Shown: in pieces, positions 6,421 to 13,797 of the stretch | Layout of the letters: every line of letters begins with the position of its first letter | How positions within the stretch are numbered: the stretch's first letter is position 1 | From: Pseudomonadota bacterium | Lineage (GTDB): Bacteria > Pseudomonadota > Alphaproteobacteria > Rhizobiales > Methyloligellaceae | Length of the DNA: 14,579 bases | Assembly (NCBI GenBank): GCA_022567275.1 | Contig: JADFHH010000006.1 | Span: forward strand, 1 to 14,579 | Direction: 5' to 3' | Notes under the pieces: model-generated | Database searches by the model: none | Seen by the model: the letters and a program-made list of their open reading frames with translations, nothing else | What the model was told of the DNA's origin: nothing | Translations under genes and position numbers: made by a program

Positions 6421-8328
6421 ATGTCGCTGCAACATCAATATCGCCCCTTGAATCCGCGACTGGGCACCCATTACGCGATTTTCGCCAGCGCCTTCACCGC
6501 GCTGTTGCTGGTGCTGGCGCTGCTGGAGCAACTGGGCGGGCGCAAGCTGTGGCTGAGCCATGCCATGATCGGCTTGCCGCTGGTTATGTATCTGGGCGTC
6601 GCTGGCCTGACCCGGACGCTGGATATCCATGAATTCTTTTGCGTATCCCGCCGTATCCCGCCGGTGTTTGGCGGCCTGGCCCTGGCGGTCACGGCAATTG
6701 GCGGCGTCGGCTTGTTCACGCTTACCGGCTGCCTCTTGCTGATCGGCTTCGACGCACTGGCGCTGGCGCTTGGCTGGATCGCGGGCTTCGCGCTGGCGGC
6801 TATTCTGTTTGTCCCCTATTTGCGCAAGGCCGGCGCCTATACCCTTCCCGGCTTCTTCCGTTTGCGGTTTCACTCACCCCTGCTCGGGGCGGCCGCCGCT
6901 CTGCTGCTGTTGCCGCCCGTTGTCATGCTGCTGGCCGCGGAATTGCGCATCGGCGCCTTCGTCACATCCTTGTTCGCCTCGCTCTCATTCGAGCTGGCAG
7001 TCATCTGCGGCGCGGGAGCGATCATCGCGACACTGATTATTGGCGGGCTGCGCTCTCTCACCTGGACACAGAGTGTGCAATATCTGGTCGTCTTGTCCGG
7101 ATTGCTGTTGCCGCTGATTGTGGTTTCGGTGCAGGAGACCAATTTGCCCCTGCCCCAGTTGACCTATGGCGGGTTGCTGGAGCGGATGTCGAATAACGAG
7201 CTGGCACTCGGCACCAGCCTCTCAACGCCGCCGCCAATGCTGGGAGGACTTCCCGGCGAACGGCCCGAAGCCGCCACCAAGCCGTTTTTGCAAGCCTTTG
7301 GCGCGCTCACAAAATCCGATTTCGTCATGTTGCTTGTCTGTGTGCTGGCGGGAACCGCGGCCATGCCAAGCCTGCTGCTCCGGGCCGGCAGCGCCACCAA
7401 TGCACAGCAAGCGCGGCGTCTGATGGGCTGGGGTACGCTGTTTCTCGGCCTGTTCCTCGTAACCGCGCCGGCCTATGCGGTGTTCGCCAAATATCTTACC
7501 CTGGAACAGATCGTCGGGACGAGTGTGGCCGATTTACCGGGCTGGGTGAACGGTTTGCGCAATGCGGGGCTGGCGGACATCTCGGACAGCAATGGCGACG
7601 GCGTGATCAGCGCCGCGGAACTTCTCATTTCACGCGATGGCGTTGCCTTGTCGCTGCCGATCATCGCCGGGATGCCTTTCATCCTCGTCGTGCTGACCGC
7701 CACCGCCGGAATCGCCGCAACGCTCGCTGCTGGCGCCGCGCATGCCTACACGGCAGGGGGCGCGATCAGCGATGACCTTTATCACGGCGTCCTTCACCGC
7801 ACCGCGACACCGGGCAGGCGGCTGGTCATCGCCCGCCTTGCCATGGTTCTCATCGTGATCGTCGCCGCCTGGTGCGCCACCGCATTTGATTACGACATTC
7901 TGCGCATGGCGATCGCCGCGCTCTCGCTGACGGGCGCGGCCTTTTTTCCAGCACTCCTGCTGTCGATCTGGTGGAAAGGCGCGACCGAATGGGGCGTCCT
8001 TGCCGCCATGCTGGCTGGCGCCGTGGTCGCGGCCGCGCATATGTATTTGCAACTCTCCGGATCCGGGTTCCTTTGGCCTGGCATAAATGGTTTGCTGGCC
8101 GCCATATTGGGTATCCCCGCCGGGCTGATTGCCGGTATTGCCGTCTCACTGAGCACCCCGAAACCGTCGCCGGAAATATTACAGCTCGCCGACGACATGC
8201 GCGACCCGAGTGGAGAGGCTCTGTTCGACCGCGCCATGCGGCTCGCGCCCGTGAGAAACACGCCCGAGCTGCCCGTGAGCGAACAACCGACGCCGCGCGC
8301 ACCGGAAAACACCGATGTCACGTCTTAG
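6421..8328 (+). CDS. VC_2705-type sodium:solute symporter (SSF family), large subunit
   Basis: This 635-residue polytopic inner-membrane transporter belongs to the SSF family. It starts MSLQHQYRPLNPRLGTHYAI and contains FFCVSRRIPPVFGGLALAVT, PYLRKAGAYTLPGFFRLRF, GGLRSLTWTQSVQYLVVLSG and a late AISDDLYH motif. It carries a long extramembrane insertion between spans (about 240-290) and another near 365-410 with a canonical 12-residue EF-hand loop (DSNGDGVISAAE, 389-400). The small-subunit gene immediately upstream and the CrbR-type regulator match VC_2705 transporters, which are related to the ActP acetate permease. Unusually, the positions aligned with PutP Ser340/Thr341, the sodium ligands, are Ala436/Ala437. 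ATG 6421 is preferred over TTG 6391 because AGGCGG sits just before it and the TTG lies inside the upstream gene. The last 14 bases overlap the peptidase gene. Small carboxylates are the likely substrate, by inference. Confidence 0.85.
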   Translation: MSLQHQYRPLNPRLGTHYAIFASAFTALLLVLALLEQLGGRKLWLSHAMIGLPLVMYLGVAGLTRTLDIHEFFCVSRRIPPVFGGLALAVTAIGGVGLFTLTGCLLLIGFDALALALGWIAGFALAAILFVPYLRKAGAYTLPGFFRLRFHSPLLGAAAALLLLPPVVMLLAAELRIGAFVTSLFASLSFELAVICGAGAIIATLIIGGLRSLTWTQSVQYLVVLSGLLLPLIVVSVQETNLPLPQLTYGGLLERMSNNELALGTSLSTPPPMLGGLPGERPEAATKPFLQAFGALTKSDFVMLLVCVLAGTAAMPSLLLRAGSATNAQQARRLMGWGTLFLGLFLVTAPAYAVFAKYLTLEQIVGTSVADLPGWVNGLRNAGLADISDSNGDGVISAAELLISRDGVALSLPIIAGMPFILVVLTATAGIAATLAAGAAHAYTAGGAISDDLYHGVLHRTATPGRRLVIARLAMVLIVIVAAWCATAFDYDILRMAIAALSLTGAAFFPALLLSIWWKGATEWGVLAAMLAGAVVAAAHMYLQLSGSGFLWPGINGLLAAILGIPAGLIAGIAVSLSTPKPSPEILQLADDMRDPSGEALFDRAMRLAPVRNTPELPVSEQPTPRAPENTDVTS

Positions 8329-9268
8329 TCTCTACCCTTCGATTGAGCCCTATAACAGCGGCACACTGAAGGTCTCAAAACTTCACGAGATTTATTACGA
8401 GGAATGCGGCAATCCGGGCGGTGTCCCGGCGCTGATGGTCCATGGCGGGCCGGGCGGCGGGTCGAACCCCATCATGCGCCGCTACCATGACCCCGACCGT
8501 TACCGCATCATCCTGCTCGATCAGCGCGGCTGCGGCCGCTCCACGCCGCATGCGGAACTCGATGGCAACACCACCTGGGATCTGGTGGCCGATATGGAGC
8601 GTCTGCGCGAACATCTGCAGCTTGAACGCTGGCAGTTGCTCGGCGGCTCGTGGGGGTCCACGCTGGCGCTGGCCTATGCGCAAACCCACCCCGGCAGGGT
8701 GAGCGGGCTGATATTGCGCGGCATCTTCACCCTGCGCCGGTGTGAGCTCGAATGGTTTTACCAGCAGGGATGCAGCTGGATTTACCCCGACGCCTTCGAG
8801 GCCTTTGTCGCGCCCATCCCGGAAAACGAACGCCACGACATGATCGCCGCCTATTACAAGCGGCTCACCGCGTCCGACCCCGGCGTACAGCGCGAAGCGG
8901 CCAAGGCGTGGAGCGTGTGGGAGGGATCGACCCTTTCGCTGCTGCGCGACGAGGGCCGCGAAAAACATTTTTCCCGTGAAGACTTCGCCCTCGCCTTCGC
9001 CCGCATCGAATGCCACTATTTTATCAATCGCGGATTTTTCGAGCGCGACGATCAGCTGCTTGCCAACGCACATCTGCTGAAAAATATCCCCGGCATCATC
9101 GTGCATGGCCGCTATGACGTGGTGACGCCGCTGAAAAGCGCGTGGGAGCTGGCAAAAGCCTGGCCGCGGGCGGAGTTGAAAATCGTCCCCGATTCGGGCC
9201 ACGCCATGAGCGAACCCGGCATTATTCACGAACTGGTCGGCGCGACGCGTTCATTCGCGCCGCAATGA
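8315..9268 (+). CDS. pip: Proline iminopeptidase (prolyl aminopeptidase, peptidase family S33)
   Basis: This 317-residue alpha/beta-hydrolase removes N-terminal proline from peptides in the cytoplasm. The N-terminal LYPSIEPYNSGTLKVS segment, the oxyanion-hole motif HGGPGGG (43-49), DQRGCGRSTPH (69-79) and WDLVADMERLREHL are diagnostic for family S33 Pip. The catalytic triad is complete: Ser112 in GGSWGS, Asp268 in GRYDVVTP and His296 in SGHAMSEPG. The length matches the family, and no signal peptide is present. The ATG lies inside the end of the symporter gene (14-base overlap in another frame), so it is probably translated by coupling from the same mRNA. The functional link to the symporter is unclear; it may simply be carried along. 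Its 3' end overlaps the convergent yjbQ-like gene by 18 bases. Confidence 0.92.
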   Translation: MSRLSLYPSIEPYNSGTLKVSKLHEIYYEECGNPGGVPALMVHGGPGGGSNPIMRRYHDPDRYRIILLDQRGCGRSTPHAELDGNTTWDLVADMERLREHLQLERWQLLGGSWGSTLALAYAQTHPGRVSGLILRGIFTLRRCELEWFYQQGCSWIYPDAFEAFVAPIPENERHDMIAAYYKRLTASDPGVQREAAKAWSVWEGSTLSLLRDEGREKHFSREDFALAFARIECHYFINRGFFERDDQLLANAHLLKNIPGIIVHGRYDVVTPLKSAWELAKAWPRAELKIVPDSGHAMSEPGIIHELVGATRSFAPQ

Positions 9269-9694
9269 CCCTAAAAATGTCAGCGTAATCTCTCTGCGGT
9301 GCGGCGCGTCGCGATGCTCCACCAGATAGACGCCCTGCCATACGCCGAGCGCCATGCGCCCCTGCCGGACCGGAATTGACAGAGCTGTCGCGGTCACCAT
9401 CGATTTGATGTGCGCGGGCATGTCATCGCTGCCTTCGGTATTATGGCGATAGGGGTGGCCGCGCGGGGCGATTCGCTCCAGCGCATCGGTCAAATCGCGC
9501 AACACGTCCGGATCGGCGTTTTCCTGAATGGTGAGCGAGGCGGAGGTGTGGGCAATGAAGACGTTCAACAGCCCCTCCCCAGCCCCCTCGTCATCGAGCC
9601 AGGCGGCTATCTGCCCCGTGATATCGGTAAAACCCGGCGCGTGCGTCTCGATCGTCAGCGCGTGGCTTAGCTGCTGTACTGCTGGAACCGTCAT
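9251..9694 (-). CDS. yjbQ: YjbQ/UPF0047 (TIGR00149) family protein
   Basis: This 147-residue protein of the UPF0047/YjbQ family is usually about 130-145 residues. Conserved blocks are HTSASLTIQENADPDV (49-64), HPYRHNTEGSDDMPAHIK (80-97), SIPVRQGRMALGVWQGVYLVEH and the final REITLTFLG. Family members assemble as small beta-rich trimers with a metal-binding histidine site. Some show thiamine-phosphate synthase side activity, and the physiological role is not settled. The histidines expected for the site (His49, His80, His84, His95) are all present. The start at 9694 was chosen over an in-frame ATG at 9751 because it gives the family length and has an AGGGCGG-like site upstream. The gene is convergent with pip and divergent from the Sel1-repeat gene. 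Confidence 0.88.
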   Translation of the reverse strand: MTVPAVQQLSHALTIETHAPGFTDITGQIAAWLDDEGAGEGLLNVFIAHTSASLTIQENADPDVLRDLTDALERIAPRGHPYRHNTEGSDDMPAHIKSMVTATALSIPVRQGRMALGVWQGVYLVEHRDAPHRREITLTFLGSLRRE

Positions 9695-9976
9695 TAAGAA
9701 GTCCGCCCTGTCATGGTGATGGGGCCGCGATGCCTCCGCACTATACGGCATTCACAGGCTCATGCCCCGGATTGGCACGGGATTTAACCTATTATTTACC
9801 GGCTCGTGAAACCGTGAACAGCCGAGAAGTCCACCTCAGTAACTGCGTTCCTCGACATTTGCACGGGCACCCCTGGCATGAACGCTCAGGAGACCGTGCC
9901 GGAATTACGGCCTTGTCCACGCTCAACGCGTGGGCGGCGATGCGGCAGTTGAAGCACAGGGTCCACTGGAGTTGCG
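9695..9976. other. Divergent intergenic region
   Basis: About 280 bases separate the yjbQ-like gene from the Sel1-repeat gene. I see no RNA gene, repeat array or conserved reading frame here. A weak plus-strand promoter candidate is TTCACA (9761-9766) with TTTAAC (9783-9788), spacer 16, which would leave a leader of about 180 bases. A GGAG ribosome-binding site at 9968-9971 serves the downstream ATG at 9977. Confidence 0.4.
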
Positions 9977-12688
9977 ATGAACACAAGTGCAGATATTGGT
10001 AACGGCGCATCCGGCACGCAGCCGCGTCCACCTGGACAAACACAGGCAAACCCCGGCGATCCGCAGGCGATCCACATGACTATGCCGGAACACACCCCCG
10101 AGAGCGCCACAAACATGCGTGGCGACCCGCAGGAACGCGTTGAAGCCTTGTTGAACAGGCTCATGGTGCGTCTTGACGAGAATGACCGCCAATATAACCA
10201 GGCGCTCGATGTTCTGTACAACGGCCTCAACACGATTTCCGAGCAGGCCGGCGCCAATGAAAGTTCCATTCCCGCTGGCCCGGCCGCACCATTGGACCGG
10301 GTGCGCGATCAGGCATCGTCTCTTGCGGCGCAGGTCCAGGATGCGAGCGCTGCACACAGGGTCCGGCAAACCGCGTCACTGCAAGATATTGAGAAACGGC
10401 TCGAGAGATACGCCGGGCGTCATGAGGGTGGTTTATCCACCGGTGCAGGCGCTGGGCCCGATGAGAAATTCGCGGATTTAGCGAAGCAGCTCGATAGCTC
10501 TCTGGCCGTCCATGCTCCGGGAAGTGATTTCGATATGCTGGCGCGGCGCATGGACGATCTGGGGCGTCATTTCGACGCCGCTCTCGCGGCGAAAGACGAT
10601 TCGGGCACCCTGCGGACAATCGAAGCCCTGCTCAAAGAGATCACAACCGCTTTTGCAAACGCCAAGCAGCATTTCTCGCGGATTGAAGCCATCGAAGGTC
10701 ATGTATTGAGCCTGATGAACTGGGCCAAATCCGCGAATGCCCCAGGCAAGGACGGCGATACCGAGCAACGGCCGGACGCCATGAATGATACGCTGGACTC
10801 GCTTGCGGCGCGTATCGAATCATCCCCAGGCAGCAGTGACGGCGTCGACAACGCCTTTCGCGAGGCCGGTGCGAGTGCTCCGCCGCAAGCCGGCGGCGCG
10901 CCACACGGGGGTGAGGAATATGCAGAAGTTTTCATAAACAAAGGCCCCGAAAGCCAATCCGGCTATCAGTCCACTCCCGCAGTTCCAGGGCAACCAGGCA
11001 TAACGCAGACGGGAGCCGGAGATGCCACCGCGCGCGGGCGCCAGAACGACAGCGTTGAACCGTCGTTTGACGCGGACAATGATTGGGTTGCCTCCGCGCG
11101 CCGCGCCGCCGCCGCTACCGCCGCGCAAGCCCCCCCGCCCGGTCCGGACCCGTCACGCCGGGCGCGGGCAAATGTTTTGCCGAACGAAACAACACCATAC
11201 TCTCCACCCAGGAGCAAACGGCCGCGCGCGGCATTCGTCGCGGCAGCGGTTTGTCTGCTGCTGATAAGTGCGGGAATTCTCCTCATGCGTCTGCAGGACA
11301 GACCGGACGTAGCCGCAATCGGCACGTTCCAGAAGGGCGCTCCAATGCCGCCTGTGTCCGCGCCCGAAACTCCGGCGGATGCGGGGCAACGCTCCTCACT
11401 GCCGGACGCGAAGAAACAGCACTCCGAGCGTCTGCTCACCGGGCAACCCGAAGCCTCCGGCCGCCAACGCGCAGCGCCACTCGCCATCCCGCCCCCCGCG
11501 CCGGCGCCAGCCGCGAAACCCCTGGCGCCGGCTCCGGTCCGCAAGGCACAATTTAGCGTCCCGCCGCAACAGTCCGTTTCGACGGCCACTATTCTCGCCT
11601 CACTCACGCAAAAGGCGGACCCGGAACAGCTGTCAGGCGTGCAGATGTCCATCACGCCGCCCTCCCTGGTTCCCAACGCGGCATTCACACAGCAGCCAAA
11701 CCCGCTGCCGCAGCCAAAACGCATGCGCACTCCCGACAAGACAAACCATCAGGCAGGTGTGAAAACCAGCGTCCCGGACAGCGCGCCCGCCAGCGAGAGC
11801 ACCTTGCCCATGCCGTCACGGCAAGCGGCGATGCCGCCGGCAAGGATTGGCCCGCAATCCCTGCGCATGGCTGCCGCGCGCGGCAACCCGGCGGCGCAGA
11901 CCGAGGTCGCCTCCCGATTCGCCAAAGGCACGGGCGTGGACAAAAATCTGAAAAAGGCCGCCGAATGGTATGGCCGCGCCGCGGCGCAGAGTTTTGCACC
12001 GGCACAATACCGCCTGGGCGCGCTTCACGAGCGCGGGCTGGGTGTGAAGAAAGATATCGCACTGGCCCGGACCTGGTACCGGCGTGCCGCGGAGCAAGGC
12101 AATATCCGGGCAATGCATAACCTCGCGGTGCTTTATACCCGCACCGATGCCAAAGGCCAGGACTACACAAGCGCGAAGAACTGGTTCCACGAAGCCGCGC
12201 GCCACGGCCTGGCCGACAGCCAGTTTAATCTGGGAATTCTCTATGAAAGCGGGCTGGGGGCCACAAAGAATGCGGCGGAAGCCTATAAATGGTTCACGCT
12301 CGCCGCGCGTCAGGGCGACACCGAAGCCGTCAAGCGGCGTGAGCTGGTGCGCGTGAAATTGTCAGCCCGTTCGCTCTCGGCGGTCGAGCGGACACTCAAT
12401 CTCTGGACACCTGCTAAAGTCAACCAGGCCGCGAACAAGACAGGCCAGCCACGCGGCGGCTGGCAAACCGCCAGGGCGAAAGAGCCTGCGAGTGCGCCGG
12501 GCCCGCAACTGATCGCCCAGGCACAATATCTGCTCAATAAGCTCGGCTATGATGCGGGACTGCCCGATGGCAAGCTCGGTCCCAAAACCGTTGCCGCCAT
12601 CCACAAGTTCGAGGCGCGCAGCGGCGGCGCCAAATCCGGCAGGGTTACGCCCACGCTGTTGCGCAAACTCGAAGCCAAGAGCGGTTAG
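9977..12688 (+). CDS. PodJ-like single-pass protein with Sel1 repeats and peptidoglycan-binding domain
   Basis: This 903-residue protein has no N-terminal signal. Residues 1-410 are cytoplasmic: polar, Ala/Asp/Glu-rich and helical (RVEALLNRLMVRLDENDRQY; FDMLARRMDDLGRHFDAALA), of the kind seen in PodJ-type scaffolds. One membrane span follows a basic SKRPR stretch (about 418-438). A Pro/Ala-rich periplasmic linker (about 440-625) leads to four Sel1-like repeats (about 630-782: AQTEVASRFAKGTGVDKNLK, AQYRLGALHERGLGVKKDIA, AMHNLAVLYTR, SQFNLGILYESGLGATKNAA). A PG_binding_1 domain closes the protein (about 845-903, QYLLNKLGYDAGLPDGKLGP). Caulobacter PodJ, a cell-pole organiser, has this same order: cytoplasmic scaffold, membrane span, periplasmic repeats, wall-binding end. 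Other alphaproteobacterial Sel1 proteins share parts of it, so the role in polarity is an inference and no symbol is given. GGAG five bases before the ATG supports the start. It appears monocistronic. Confidence 0.8.
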   Translation: MNTSADIGNGASGTQPRPPGQTQANPGDPQAIHMTMPEHTPESATNMRGDPQERVEALLNRLMVRLDENDRQYNQALDVLYNGLNTISEQAGANESSIPAGPAAPLDRVRDQASSLAAQVQDASAAHRVRQTASLQDIEKRLERYAGRHEGGLSTGAGAGPDEKFADLAKQLDSSLAVHAPGSDFDMLARRMDDLGRHFDAALAAKDDSGTLRTIEALLKEITTAFANAKQHFSRIEAIEGHVLSLMNWAKSANAPGKDGDTEQRPDAMNDTLDSLAARIESSPGSSDGVDNAFREAGASAPPQAGGAPHGGEEYAEVFINKGPESQSGYQSTPAVPGQPGITQTGAGDATARGRQNDSVEPSFDADNDWVASARRAAAATAAQAPPPGPDPSRRARANVLPNETTPYSPPRSKRPRAAFVAAAVCLLLISAGILLMRLQDRPDVAAIGTFQKGAPMPPVSAPETPADAGQRSSLPDAKKQHSERLLTGQPEASGRQRAAPLAIPPPAPAPAAKPLAPAPVRKAQFSVPPQQSVSTATILASLTQKADPEQLSGVQMSITPPSLVPNAAFTQQPNPLPQPKRMRTPDKTNHQAGVKTSVPDSAPASESTLPMPSRQAAMPPARIGPQSLRMAAARGNPAAQTEVASRFAKGTGVDKNLKKAAEWYGRAAAQSFAPAQYRLGALHERGLGVKKDIALARTWYRRAAEQGNIRAMHNLAVLYTRTDAKGQDYTSAKNWFHEAARHGLADSQFNLGILYESGLGATKNAAEAYKWFTLAARQGDTEAVKRRELVRVKLSARSLSAVERTLNLWTPAKVNQAANKTGQPRGGWQTARAKEPASAPGPQLIAQAQYLLNKLGYDAGLPDGKLGPKTVAAIHKFEARSGGAKSGRVTPTLLRKLEAKSG

Positions 12689-12731
12689 AACCTCTCCGGC
12701 CCGCACTCACGAACATCGTACAATCGTTCCA

Positions 12732-12760
12732 TTGACTTAACCGCGCACCAGGCGTTTAAG
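12732..12760 (+). promoter_or_regulatory. Possible sigma-70-like promoter for the TauE operon
   Basis: TTGACT (12732-12737) and TTTAAG (12755-12760) are separated by 17 bases and match five and four of six consensus positions. This is the best such pair in the 176-base gap before the permease. It implies an untranslated leader of about 95-100 bases. Pattern inspection only. Confidence 0.4.
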
Positions 12761-12864
12761 AGGCGTCTGCCGGACATGGATCGCCGCGCGAATCATGGCG
12801 TGCATTTGCTGATGTAACGCCCGAGCGGATCATGCTCTGAGTCCACAATCATAATCGCCATCCG

Positions 12865-13797
12865 ATGTTTGAAATCTATCTGCCAATCGCTGAAATGTCG
12901 ATGAATCTCCTTGTCATTCTCGGCATGGGCGGGGCGGTTGGATTTCTGTCCGGCATGTTCGGTGTGGGCGGCGGATTTCTGATGACGCCATTGCTTATTT
13001 TCGCCGGCATTCCAACCGCCGTCGCCGTCGCCACCGAGGCCAATCAGATTGTCGCCTCATCCGTATCGGGCGCGCTGGCGCAATGGCGGCGCGGCAATGT
13101 CGACTTCAAGATGGGCGCCATATTGCTGGCTGGCGGCATGGCCGGCGCGGTGGTCGGCGTCCAGTTCGTCAAACTTCTACGCCAGACCGGGCAGGTCGAT
13201 CTCATCATTTCGCTGAGCTATGTCACCTTTCTCGGCATTATCGGATCCCTGATGCTGATCGAAAGCGCACGCGCCATTCTCCGCGCCAGAGCGGGCAAAC
13301 GCGTCTCCGCGCGCAAGCCCGGCCAGCATAACTGGATTCACGGTCTGCCGTTCAAGATGCGTTTCAAGCGCTCCAAACTGTATATCAGCGCCATACCGCC
13401 GCTGGTGATCGGCGCCTTTGTCGGCCTGCTAGCGGCGATCATGGGTGTCGGCGGCGGATTCATCATGGTGCCGGCGATGATCTATCTGTTGCGAGTGCCC
13501 ACTAGCGTGGTGATCGGAACGTCTCTTTTCCAGATCATTTTCGTGACCTCCACGGTCACAATCCTGCATGCCGCGACCAACCAGACGGTCGATGTTCTGC
13601 TGGCGGTCGTGCTGATGGTCGGCGGGGTTATCGGCGCGCAAATGGGCGCCAGAGCCGGTCAGCATCTCAAAGGTGAACAGTTGCGCGCGCTGCTGGCCAT
13701 CATGGTGCTTGGCGTCTCCCTGCGGTTGCTGTTCGGTCTTGTGGTCGAGCCGGACGAGTTGTTCTCCATTGGCCCGGAGATCGGTGGGCAGCGATGA
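12865..13797 (+). CDS. TauE/SafE-family membrane permease
   Basis: This 310-residue polytopic inner-membrane protein is built from two homologous halves. Each half carries the family's glycine-rich motif: SGMFGVGGGFLMTPLL (30-45) and AAIMGVGGGFIMVPAM (190-205). The first half continues with VAVATEANQIVASSVSGA. A basic cytoplasmic loop (about 138-171, rich in Arg and Lys) separates the halves. TauE/SafE proteins export or import small organosulfur anions and related organic anions; the substrate of this alphaproteobacterial branch is not known to me. The stop overlaps the ATG of the TIGR02186 gene by four bases (ATGA), so the two form a translationally coupled pair. This pairing recurs in alphaproteobacteria and suggests a two-part transport unit. 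ATG 12865 was kept because homologues begin with a similar 'IYLPIAE' segment, although Met11 or Met13 could also serve. Confidence 0.88.
   Translation: MFEIYLPIAEMSMNLLVILGMGGAVGFLSGMFGVGGGFLMTPLLIFAGIPTAVAVATEANQIVASSVSGALAQWRRGNVDFKMGAILLAGGMAGAVVGVQFVKLLRQTGQVDLIISLSYVTFLGIIGSLMLIESARAILRARAGKRVSARKPGQHNWIHGLPFKMRFKRSKLYISAIPPLVIGAFVGLLAAIMGVGGGFIMVPAMIYLLRVPTSVVIGTSLFQIIFVTSTVTILHAATNQTVDVLLAVVLMVGGVIGAQMGARAGQHLKGEQLRALLAIMVLGVSLRLLFGLVVEPDELFSIGPEIGGQR

Noticed and set aside
9772..9787. TGGCAC followed by TT, resembling a sigma-54 -24/-12 promoter
   Set aside because: The invariant GC of the -12 element is missing (TTAA instead of TTGC), and no activator-type context is visible.
10966..11739. 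257-codon open frame on the minus strand inside the PodJ-like gene
   Set aside because: It is low-complexity Gly/Ala/Arg/Ser/Cys sequence opposite the proline-rich linker. No start signal or motif is seen.
12776..12817. 13-codon open frame upstream of the TauE-like gene as a regulatory leader peptide
   Set aside because: It has a weak ribosome-binding site, no run of regulatory codons such as Cys, and no attenuator hairpin behind it.
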